Positions 57,123 through 64,000 of a DNA stretch of 64,000 bases are shown here, piece by piece. How positions within the stretch are numbered: the first letter of the stretch is position 1; every line of letters begins with the position of its first letter. The position numbers were made by a program, and so were the translations under genes. Below the pieces are notes generated by a model, which searched no databases, was not told where the DNA came from, and saw only the letters and a program-made list of their open reading frames with translations. Source of the stretch: an uncultured Bilophila sp. (GTDB lineage: Bacteria > Desulfobacterota > Desulfovibrionia > Desulfovibrionales > Desulfovibrionaceae); assembly GCA_910585945.1 (NCBI GenBank), contig CAJUHZ010000013.1:1-64000 (forward strand). Reading direction: 5' to 3'.

Positions 57123-60050
57123 ATGATGAACGGAGCTTCCGATTTTTTTGAAGACGCCCTCGTGCCTGAAAGTGATGCCGCTCCAGTGGCCGTCCCCAAC
57201 CCATACTGGCAAGGGTGCCGTATTGTGGACAGGGATGACCTCTTCCCAAAAGGATTCTCTCAAGTCGAACTTGATGCAACATATGCAGGCCTCGCGAATG
57301 ACGCCCACGATCTTGGCCTCTTACTCGAATCGCCATCTCTGGACGAACTGGACTACTACAATCCCGGCCAGGATGAGGTCGAGGAAGATTACGTTCTTGA
57401 AGCGATAACCGTTGAGCATTTTTCGCGCACGGAGCGCCGCATGGCTGCTGTGGTGAGGATACTCAACCGGCATCTTTCCGATTCGGAAATCACGGCCTTG
57501 TCTCCGGTTGTCGGGAAGCCGAAAAAATCCGGCTCGTTTGCGTATGTCGTCGTACAGCTTCCCTTCTCCGATGGTCAGACGGTGAATGTCGTTTTCCATT
57601 CGCCGGAGGGGGACAAAAAGCGCATAGGTCCAAGTGACGCCATTATCGCCTTCCGCTGGCTCCTCAACAAACGGGACATCACGCACGTTGTAGCTCCTGA
57701 AGACGGTGAAGAGGTGTCCCTTGAAACCGTTGCGAAACGCATCACGCAGCTTGTGGTTAAAAACTCCGCGCGGTTCGAGCGCCAACAGAAAGCAGCCCAG
57801 GCTGAACGGAAAGAACTCAATGATGCCCGTGAGGCGGTTAAAAGCGCGGAAGAGCGCCAGTCCGATTTGATGGACAAGATTTCTTCCAGGGTCAAAGAAG
57901 CAGAAAGTATTGAAGCGCGGCTTTCCAACACGCTTTCACTTCTGGAAAAACAGAAGACCATCAACGCGGAATTGCAGGCCAAGATTGATGCGTTGCGTAA
58001 GGCCAGAGGCGGTGGTAAGCCCACTCTTGGAACAAATGGCGCAGGCCAGACCTCCGGCCAAACTGGACAGGGCGGCCAAGGAGGGAAGTGGGCGCAACGC
58101 GAAAGTACCGCGAAAGATATAGACGTATTCTCTGATGGCTATCAGAGCGGCAAATATGAGCAGAATCCGTATTTGCTTACCTCGGAACGTTCCGATGCCT
58201 TTGTGCTTGGCGTGTGGGCGAAACAGAATGGCAAGCTGCCGCCGAAAAAAATTAAAAAGAGTCGTGGACTTACCTGGAAGGTGGACGATTCCGTTTACAT
58301 CGTTGACGAGAAAGATGTCACGCTGAAGAGCGGACCCGGTATGGCGAGTGGTTCCCTCACAGGGATAGACGGCCAGGCAGAAACCGGAGGCAATCAGACC
58401 GTCGATGAAGTCGTTGCCAAGGTCAACGATCCAGAACTGGGCCATAAGCTGAATCGCGGGATCGCGGCTGAACTGAAGGAAGTCGGGAACGAAAACGCAC
58501 GCGAAACGCGCAAGGAACTTCTGCGGCACGTTGATGATGAAGAAATCGAACCTGCCAAGCTCGAAACGCTCTGGGAAACCCGCATTGCCATCCCTGGTCG
58601 GTCGCAGGCCGAAGATGCGCGATATGAACTGGTGGAAGCTAACGATGTACAAGCTTCGCACCTGCCCGAAGCTGGATTCCAGAAAAACCCCGCCTACGGG
58701 CTTGAAAACGAACGCCGCTATCACGATGAACCCGCCAGTCAAGCCAAGGTGCTTCGTAACGCGGCTGACCTCAATCCTGATTTCCTGCTCCGGGATTCCG
58801 TGGACGCGAACAACGGAGCTCCGGTTATTGACCAGGACAACAACGTTCTTGGCGGTAATGGGCGTGCCATGTCTGTTCGTATGGCGTACCAGGCCGGAGG
58901 GAAGAAAAGTGAAGAGTACCGTGCGGCACTGAAAAAACGGGCGCGCGAACTGGGCATCAATCCAGAAAAAGTGGATTCCATGAAGCGCCCGATGCTGGTT
59001 CGGCGGATCGCCTCGGCATACTCCAAGCAGGAACGGCAAGAACTCATTTCGTCGCTGAATGACACATTTACGGACACAAAAAACACGCGCATGGCCGGTA
59101 AGTCGCGAGGCGACAGACTCGGCAAACGCTCACTTTCCATGCTGGCCGAAGGACTTCAGGAGGCGGACAGCCTGCGTGAGTTTTTTGATAGGGCTGATTC
59201 CGCCGCCGTGGTGGAACAGCTCATTGCCGAGGGTGTTCTCCAGCAGACGGAGCGCAATGCCTATGTCGGCCCGGACGGATTGCTCAACCCTGACGGCAAG
59301 CGCGTTGTGGAAGAAGCCCTGCGTGGACGCATAGCCAGTAACTACGAGGCTCTTGCGCGTATTCCTGGGGATATTGTTGCCAAATTGGATGCGATTGCTC
59401 CGTCCATTCTGATTGCGGAGATGGTTGGTGGCGATTGGAATCTCACACGGCACATACGGGATGCGATTGATTTGCTTGCAGAGTACAAGAGCAGCCCCTT
59501 TTCTAAAAAGGACGACTTCCATCTTTTCCTCAAGAATGTGGGAATGCTGGATTCCAAGGCGCCCTTGGATCGCTATTCCAAAACAGCCGTACAGCTTTTC
59601 ATCTTGATGCTGGAAAGCAAAAAGAAGGCGTTGGTTACGCGCTTCCGCAAGTATGCCGCGGATGCGCAACACCTTTCCGCTGAATCAAATGCGTTCCCCG
59701 GCATGACGAAGACCGCCGGACAGTCAGCGAAGGAAAACCTCGGCATTGATCTGGATGCGACACATTCCGGCCCTGGCGGTTCGCAGCCCCACACACAAGG
59801 CGCACAAAAGGAATGGCGCGACTCACAAGGGAAAGCCGCAGAAGAAGGAAGCCCGACCGTGCCATCCTTTGTCAATGACCTTCAGGACATCATCGTCGGA
59901 AGATACGATACGGACACTGAAAAAGTCCTCACGCTGCTCGAAGCGGCCATTGCAGCAGCGGAAAGGGACGGTTCCCTCGAAAAATATGAAGCGATGCTGG
60001 AAGAAGCCTCAGACCACCTCACTGACCTTCTTGCCAAGGAGGCCGCATGA
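57123..60050 (+). CDS. Polyvalent anti-restriction protein with DarA_N and DdrB-ParB domains
   Basis: A 975-residue protein. Residues about 135-240 (GSFAYVVVQLPFSDGQTVNVVFHSP, GPSDAIIAFRWLLNKRDITHV, LETVAKRITQLVVKNSARFERQQ) match the DarA N-terminal domain pattern, then a coiled coil (240-310). Residues about 495-610 (LVEANDVQASHL, YGLENERRYHDEPASQAKVLRNAADLNPDFLL, DQDNNVLGGNGRAMSVRMAY) carry the DdrB-ParB type domain of phage P1 polyvalent proteins. The C-terminal 350 residues are helical. Such proteins are packaged and injected to shield DNA from restriction. It starts 2 nt after the previous stop. Confidence 0.75.
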   Translation: MMNGASDFFEDALVPESDAAPVAVPNPYWQGCRIVDRDDLFPKGFSQVELDATYAGLANDAHDLGLLLESPSLDELDYYNPGQDEVEEDYVLEAITVEHFSRTERRMAAVVRILNRHLSDSEITALSPVVGKPKKSGSFAYVVVQLPFSDGQTVNVVFHSPEGDKKRIGPSDAIIAFRWLLNKRDITHVVAPEDGEEVSLETVAKRITQLVVKNSARFERQQKAAQAERKELNDAREAVKSAEERQSDLMDKISSRVKEAESIEARLSNTLSLLEKQKTINAELQAKIDALRKARGGGKPTLGTNGAGQTSGQTGQGGQGGKWAQRESTAKDIDVFSDGYQSGKYEQNPYLLTSERSDAFVLGVWAKQNGKLPPKKIKKSRGLTWKVDDSVYIVDEKDVTLKSGPGMASGSLTGIDGQAETGGNQTVDEVVAKVNDPELGHKLNRGIAAELKEVGNENARETRKELLRHVDDEEIEPAKLETLWETRIAIPGRSQAEDARYELVEANDVQASHLPEAGFQKNPAYGLENERRYHDEPASQAKVLRNAADLNPDFLLRDSVDANNGAPVIDQDNNVLGGNGRAMSVRMAYQAGGKKSEEYRAALKKRARELGINPEKVDSMKRPMLVRRIASAYSKQERQELISSLNDTFTDTKNTRMAGKSRGDRLGKRSLSMLAEGLQEADSLREFFDRADSAAVVEQLIAEGVLQQTERNAYVGPDGLLNPDGKRVVEEALRGRIASNYEALARIPGDIVAKLDAIAPSILIAEMVGGDWNLTRHIRDAIDLLAEYKSSPFSKKDDFHLFLKNVGMLDSKAPLDRYSKTAVQLFILMLESKKKALVTRFRKYAADAQHLSAESNAFPGMTKTAGQSAKENLGIDLDATHSGPGGSQPHTQGAQKEWRDSQGKAAEEGSPTVPSFVNDLQDIIVGRYDTDTEKVLTLLEAAIAAAERDGSLEKYEAMLEEASDHLTDLLAKEAA

Positions 60051-61006
60051 TGCTGGGTATCAAGGAAAAACTGGCCCTGCAACGGACAGTCAAGGATGGC
60101 ATTGACAGCCTCAAGGAGGGCATCAAAGACATCCGGCAGCGGCTTGCCACACAACGGCAGGTGAAGGAGGCGCTCGACAAGTTGAAAGGCAAGTCCGCCT
60201 CTGGAGGTTCCCCCTCGCTCTTTGAGCAACTTGTCGCCGGAAAATTCATCAAGGAGGCTCCGGCCCGCTTCCTTGCGATTTTGAAGAAGGCTCTAGACGA
60301 GGTGAACGGCAATGTTCGGATGATTCAAGACCCGGTTATCGCCTACCTCGCGGAGCATCATAGTGAAGAAGGCGTATTCGAGAGCGCTGAGGGGGCTTCT
60401 TTTGCGTCCCCCCTTGATGCAAAGCGCCAGGCAAATGGCGCCGTTCGCTCTTTGCCCAAAGGGCTTGAATACGGCGCTCCGCAGAACATCATCATCGACA
60501 TCGACACCGACTTTGAATCCCCTGAAACTTTTCGGGGCATCATCCGCGCCATTGAACAGGCGCGCGAAGTGGATACCGTTATTCTCAAAATCAACTCCCA
60601 CGGTGGCCGCACCGATTCGGCCCAGGCCGTTTATGCCGCCCTTATGGAGTGCAAGGCCAAGACCATCGCGCGCGTCATCACAGCCTATTCCTCCGGCTCC
60701 ATTGTAGCCATGTCCTGCGATGAGGTGCAGACGACCCCTCACTGCACGATGATGATTCACAACGCTTCGGCGTTCTCCTGGGGAAAAATCGGGGACATGA
60801 AGGCACAGAGTACCTTCATGGAAAAGCATTTTCGGAAATGGTTCAATGAACTGTATTCCGGCTTTTTGACCGCAGAGGAAATTGCTGACGTTCTTAAAGG
60901 CCAGGATATTTGGCTGCGCGAAGAAGATATCAAGGAACGCCTCCCGAAATGGAAGCCTATTCGTGCGCGCCGGGGAGCAGAAGCTCAAGCCAACAACCTG
61001 GGATAG
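60047..61006 (+). CDS. ClpP-like protease in the anti-restriction cluster
   Basis: A 319-residue protein with a helical N-terminal domain (1-110) and a ClpP/crotonase-type serine protease fold (145-260): NIIIDIDTDFESPETFRGI, VILKINSHGGRTDSAQAVYAALM, then YSSGSIVAMSCDEV with candidate nucleophile S218 and MIHNASA with H238. It probably processes capsid-internal or injected proteins during head maturation. It overlaps the previous gene (ATGA). The usual third catalytic acidic residue is not clear. Confidence 0.75.
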   Translation: MMLGIKEKLALQRTVKDGIDSLKEGIKDIRQRLATQRQVKEALDKLKGKSASGGSPSLFEQLVAGKFIKEAPARFLAILKKALDEVNGNVRMIQDPVIAYLAEHHSEEGVFESAEGASFASPLDAKRQANGAVRSLPKGLEYGAPQNIIIDIDTDFESPETFRGIIRAIEQAREVDTVILKINSHGGRTDSAQAVYAALMECKAKTIARVITAYSSGSIVAMSCDEVQTTPHCTMMIHNASAFSWGKIGDMKAQSTFMEKHFRKWFNELYSGFLTAEEIADVLKGQDIWLREEDIKERLPKWKPIRARRGAEAQANNLG

Positions 61007-61010
61007 TCCT

Positions 61011-62792
61011 GTGGATTTTCATAGCACATTGGAATCAGCAACGCAGGCTGTGCGGGATGCGAAGAGTTTTGGCGACATAGTTGCCGTCTTCAGTGTTTTC
61101 TCGCGTTACGGAAAGGTAATCTCTTCCGAAACTCCTGAACTGGTTGCTTCTCTAGAACAATACATAGAACGGATTCAGTCATCGCCCAGACCTGCCGCCG
61201 ATGTTCTCTACGAGTTCGCCGCAATGGCGAGAATCGCGCGAAATGATGCCGCCCTGACAACCGTCAGAGATGCCTCGCCCCAAAACGCTCATATCTTGGA
61301 AATGGCCGAATCCGTGATACCGGACGAAGTGAGAAAGATAATCGTCGAATCTGGCGCATCAATCATCCAAAATAATTTTTCTGGAATCGTATCCAAAACG
61401 CAAGAATTAAAGAATCTTAAAGAAGAATTGAAGGGGCTGCATAAAGGTATTTATTCAGGAAAATTTGCAGAAATTACCAAAAAAATAAATGGAAAAATTG
61501 TCGCATCGTTACGCAGAGATGGAGTGTTCCACGTTCCGGGATATATTATTTCCGGTATAGCTGAAGGTCGTATGGAGTTCGCCAAATCAGAAATATTTGG
61601 CGAACATATGGATGAACTCATAAAGCGTATTGCTGAAATGAAAACATCCTTAATGGCGCAAGAAAAAGCGGATAATCCTGAATATTCTGCATTGTATAGC
61701 CGCATGAAGAGCCTTGCAAAAGAAATAGAAGTCCGAGAAGAAGAGACATTTGAAAGTGTAAAAAAAGCGCTCGAATCTGTATCGCCTGTATCGAAAGAAG
61801 AGGCGCAGACATGGGCAACAGAAAATGTTTACATTGCTCCCAATGTTGCCAGAAAGCTCAAAAAAATAAACTACCCCAAAGAGCAGTTTATTAACGATAT
61901 GGCCGAAGTGTATCGGTATCTTGGGGGCAAACTCGGCCCTGTAGAATTTATCCTCCAAAAAGGCACAAGAAGGGCATTTGCACGGGGACGTTCGCAAATT
62001 TGCCTTGATTCTGACTTCAACAAAACGACGCTCTTCCACGAATGCGGCCACCTCGTTGAGCACTGGGACCGGGCCGCGCTTGCGGCCAGCCTCTCCTTCA
62101 TCAAGAACAGGGCGCAAGGCGCACCGAAGTCGCTGAAAGTGATGACAGGCGGCTGCTATCAGCCTGGGGAAAAAGCTTTCCCCGATTCCTTTATCGACCC
62201 CTATGTCGGGAAGGACTATCAGGGCGAGGCCTCGGAAGTATTTTCCATGGCCCTGCAACAGATGGCTTCCCCGGCGCATCTCGCAAATTTTATTGAAAAA
62301 GACCCGGAGCATTTCAAATTGTTCCTGGGGGTATGCGCACGGCAAAGTCCAGAGCTTTCTCAAAAAATGCGGGATGTCGAACGCAAGGCCAAAGAGACAT
62401 ATGCCGACAGGGAGAAGGCGAAGAGTGACCGGGCCGAATTGCGTGGACCATGGGAAAAAGCATTACGCAATGCCATACCGGATGGATTTTCCGAACTCCT
62501 GAAAGCACAGCAAGGATTTGCTGGATACGCGGTCTTGCAGGACGCTCGCAAGAAAAGCCAGTGGACATTGTACCAAATCAGCGATGACGGATGGTGGAGA
62601 GTGCTTTACAAATCCACCCTTCCTTCAGTCACACGCCTTGCCTATCTGCATATAATGAACGACCGGCGCGAGCTTCCGGTTCATTACGAAACTGCAAGCG
62701 ATGCCACGACCGATTTTTTCTCCTTTATCTGCTCCGATGCGGTTCCTGCATGGTTTGATGTCGAAAAAGGACTTCCAGGACTTGAGATATGA
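61011..62792 (+). CDS. Large phage protein with HECGH metallopeptidase motif
   Basis: A 593-residue protein read from GTG 61011, 4 nt after the protease gene stop; the ribosome site is weak, and the frame is open 129 bp further up. The N-terminal 250 residues are helical (ESATQAVRDAKSFGDIVAVFS, LKNLKEELKGLHKGIYSGKFAEI) with AT-richer DNA. LFHECGHLVEHW (H343, E344, H347) is a zincin active site, with EASEVFSMALQQMA near 407 as a possible third ligand region. This fits the metallopeptidase domains found in phage polyvalent proteins. It is probably virion-delivered. Confidence 0.65.
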   Translation: MDFHSTLESATQAVRDAKSFGDIVAVFSVFSRYGKVISSETPELVASLEQYIERIQSSPRPAADVLYEFAAMARIARNDAALTTVRDASPQNAHILEMAESVIPDEVRKIIVESGASIIQNNFSGIVSKTQELKNLKEELKGLHKGIYSGKFAEITKKINGKIVASLRRDGVFHVPGYIISGIAEGRMEFAKSEIFGEHMDELIKRIAEMKTSLMAQEKADNPEYSALYSRMKSLAKEIEVREEETFESVKKALESVSPVSKEEAQTWATENVYIAPNVARKLKKINYPKEQFINDMAEVYRYLGGKLGPVEFILQKGTRRAFARGRSQICLDSDFNKTTLFHECGHLVEHWDRAALAASLSFIKNRAQGAPKSLKVMTGGCYQPGEKAFPDSFIDPYVGKDYQGEASEVFSMALQQMASPAHLANFIEKDPEHFKLFLGVCARQSPELSQKMRDVERKAKETYADREKAKSDRAELRGPWEKALRNAIPDGFSELLKAQQGFAGYAVLQDARKKSQWTLYQISDDGWWRVLYKSTLPSVTRLAYLHIMNDRRELPVHYETASDATTDFFSFICSDAVPAWFDVEKGLPGLEI

Positions 62793-63082
62793 GCAAATTC
62801 ATTTTCAGCGGCAATGTCTCTCCCGCAGAGGCAAGTGAAAGTTATGTATCCGTATTGCTTGAAGCGGACACATGGGACGAAATTGTCAGCGCCCCGCCAG
62901 AATATATTGGCGATGAAATATCAATACTTATGCTCAAGCACACCTTGAGTACAGCGTATGCCATGTACGGCTATGCCTTTGATATGCAGAGATTCAGCCC
63001 ACGGCATCTCTATGAGGCCTTATCCTCCAAGGGAATGAATTTTGCCGTGAATGGCGATGTGCCAAGCAACCTCATCGACTAA
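62789..63082 (+). CDS. Small protein between the metallopeptidase and DarB-like genes
   Basis: A 97-residue acidic helical protein (ASESYVSVLLEADTWDEIVSAPPEYIGDEISILMLKHTLSTAYAMYGYAFDMQRFS). It overlaps the previous gene (ATGA). In P1 small genes (such as hdf and ulx) lie inside the dar/ddr cluster; whether this is related cannot be told. Function unknown. Confidence 0.5.
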   Translation: MSKFIFSGNVSPAEASESYVSVLLEADTWDEIVSAPPEYIGDEISILMLKHTLSTAYAMYGYAFDMQRFSPRHLYEALSSKGMNFAVNGDVPSNLID

Positions 63083-63097
63083 AGCGCAGGTGATACG

Positions 63098-64000
63098 ATG
63101 CAAAACGCCATTTTTGAACGCGCCCCACTGGATGGCATTGTGGAAAAAGAGGTTCGCTCGGCAACGTCCTTCAAGGATATTGAAAGCCTCTTTTCTCGCC
63201 TGTTCTCCATTGTTCCCGTCGCTGACCCTGACGACTATAAGGATGAGAGATCGGACTATGGCCTCAAGGTGCGCGGCGTCAAAGCCCGCGAGAAAATCAA
63301 TGCACAATGCCGAGAAATCATTTCGCGCGTGACAGATCCGGCTCAACTCACCGATGAAGAGCGTGCAGTCCTCGTTCAGTACAGCGGACGCGGTGGCCTC
63401 ACCGAAAACAGCCAGTACGAATACTACACACCTACCCATGTGGCAGAGGGTATCTGGGATGCCTTGCGCGAAAATGGGTTTCAGAATGGAAATGTCCTCG
63501 ATCCCTGTTGCGGCGCAGGCGTTTTCGAGGGGACAAAGCCAAGTGGTGTCATTATCACGGCGAATGACATTGACCCCGTTGGTTCGAGCGTTGCGCGGCT
63601 TCTCAATCCACAGGATAGCGTTTCGACCTCTCCGTTCGAGAATGTTGCGGTCAATACTCCGGATGAAACCTTTGATTCTTGCGTCGGGAATGTCCCCTTC
63701 GGCAACGCCCGTGGGGCATCCATTTACCAAGACCCGGAGTACAAGAACGAAAAGCTCATAGAACGCTATTTCCTCCTCCGCATTCTGGACAAAATCAAGC
63801 CTGGCGGTTTGGCCTGCCTTGCCGTACCGACCAATATCATTGGCGCAAAGGGGCGCCGGTGGGAGGAGTTTCGCATCAAGCTCTCCCGCAAGGCGGAGTT
63901 TCTTGGGGCCCACAAGCTCCCCTCCAAGACTTTTGCGGCCCAGGGTACGGACACGGTTGTTGACATCATCGTTCTTCGCAAACATTCACGCGCACTCCGG
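63098..64000 (+). CDS. DarB-like N6-adenine methyltransferase, 5' part (cut by window end)
   Basis: The first 301 codons of a gene running past the window. After QYSGRGGLTENSQYEYYTPTHVAEGIW (about 94-120), motif I LDPCCGAGVF (134-143), ANDIDP (155-160) and the catalytic NVPFG (198-202, an NPPY-class variant) show a gamma-type N6-adenine DNA methyltransferase as in P1 DarB and related polyvalent methylase-helicases. In P1, DarB is packaged in the head and protects injected DNA from type I restriction. A helicase part is expected beyond 64000. AGGTGATACG precedes ATG 63098. Confidence 0.85.
   Translation, partial: MQNAIFERAPLDGIVEKEVRSATSFKDIESLFSRLFSIVPVADPDDYKDERSDYGLKVRGVKAREKINAQCREIISRVTDPAQLTDEERAVLVQYSGRGGLTENSQYEYYTPTHVAEGIWDALRENGFQNGNVLDPCCGAGVFEGTKPSGVIITANDIDPVGSSVARLLNPQDSVSTSPFENVAVNTPDETFDSCVGNVPFGNARGASIYQDPEYKNEKLIERYFLLRILDKIKPGGLACLAVPTNIIGAKGRRWEEFRIKLSRKAEFLGAHKLPSKTFAAQGTDTVVDIIVLRKHSRALR

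Larger units (their letters stand above)
3208..64000. mobile_element. Large integrated contractile-tailed prophage, left end to past the window edge
   Basis: A tyrosine integrase gene abuts the 3' end of tRNA-Ser, and everything to the right is phage-like: leftward early operon, repressor/Cro switch, replication genes, lysis genes, terminase, capsid, sheath, tube, baseplate, DGR-diversified tail protein and an anti-restriction cluster. The capsid-sheath adjacency and the Dar/Ddr-like genes recall phage P1, but this element is chromosomal. No right attachment site, portal gene or head protease outside the Dar-like cluster is visible, so the right end lies beyond position 64000. Frames are intact throughout, which suggests a recent or functional prophage; that is inference. 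Confidence 0.93.

Overview
The window joins a short piece of bacterial chromosome (about 1-3207) to the left 60 kb of a large integrated prophage (about 3208 to beyond 64000). The host part carries rpmE (C-rich L31), a DUF1385 membrane protein gene, prfA (RF1) and tRNA-Ser(GGA). This order and the base composition fit a Desulfovibrio-like (Desulfovibrionales) bacterium, but that is inference from gene order, not from a marker gene. Between prfA and the tRNA sits a 116-bp palindromic element with perfect 11-bp terminal inverted repeats and perfect 10-bp flanking direct repeats, which looks like a MITE.

The prophage is integrated at the 3' end of tRNA-Ser. A tyrosine recombinase lies directly against the tRNA. 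From about 14.9 kb down to 3.2 kb, genes run leftward as a tightly overlapping early operon: small Cys-rich proteins, an ASCH-like protein, a DUF5131 protein, a UvrD-like helicase, a Rad50/SMC-like ATPase split into two genes, and an unassigned 433-aa protein in the position of a recombination gene. The immunity region (14.9-16.6 kb) has a leftward coiled-coil HTH repressor, a rightward Cro-like gene, a CII/CP76-like gene, and shared operator elements (TTCGGCA and GTCAAAAATT) at both divergent control regions. Rightward genes follow: a C5 cytosine methyltransferase, a second ASCH-like protein, an O-like replication protein with iteron-like repeats inside it, a P-like protein, RusA, an HU-like protein, a GH108 endolysin, a holin-like protein, and the terminase subunits.

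From 29 to 54 kb is a contractile-tail morphogenesis module: gp53-like wedge, hub-like protein, gpV spike, candidate capsid next to a tail sheath (as phage P1 genes 23 and 22 are), tube proteins, tail-assembly chaperone, a tape measure carrying two cell-wall hydrolase domains, gp25-like and gp6/J-like wedge proteins, and tail-fibre proteins. Two antisense Rha-family modules with identical 5' halves interrupt it, each with its own small upstream gene, and a HigBA-like toxin-antitoxin pair sits before the capsid gene.

The highlight is a complete diversity-generating retroelement (DGR) at 51.9-56.4 kb: a C-type-lectin-type tail protein whose last codons form the variable repeat (53446-53552), an Avd-like gene, a 107-nt template repeat (55103-55209) and a DGR reverse transcriptase. 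All 13 differences between template and variable repeat are at template adenines. It is followed directly by a P1 Dar/Ddr-like anti-restriction (polyvalent protein) cluster: DarA_N-like proteins, a DdrB-ParB domain protein, a ClpP-like protease, an HECGH metallopeptidase-like protein, and a DarB-like methyltransferase gene cut by the window end. The phage therefore appears to combine targeted receptor-binding diversification with head-delivered protection against restriction.
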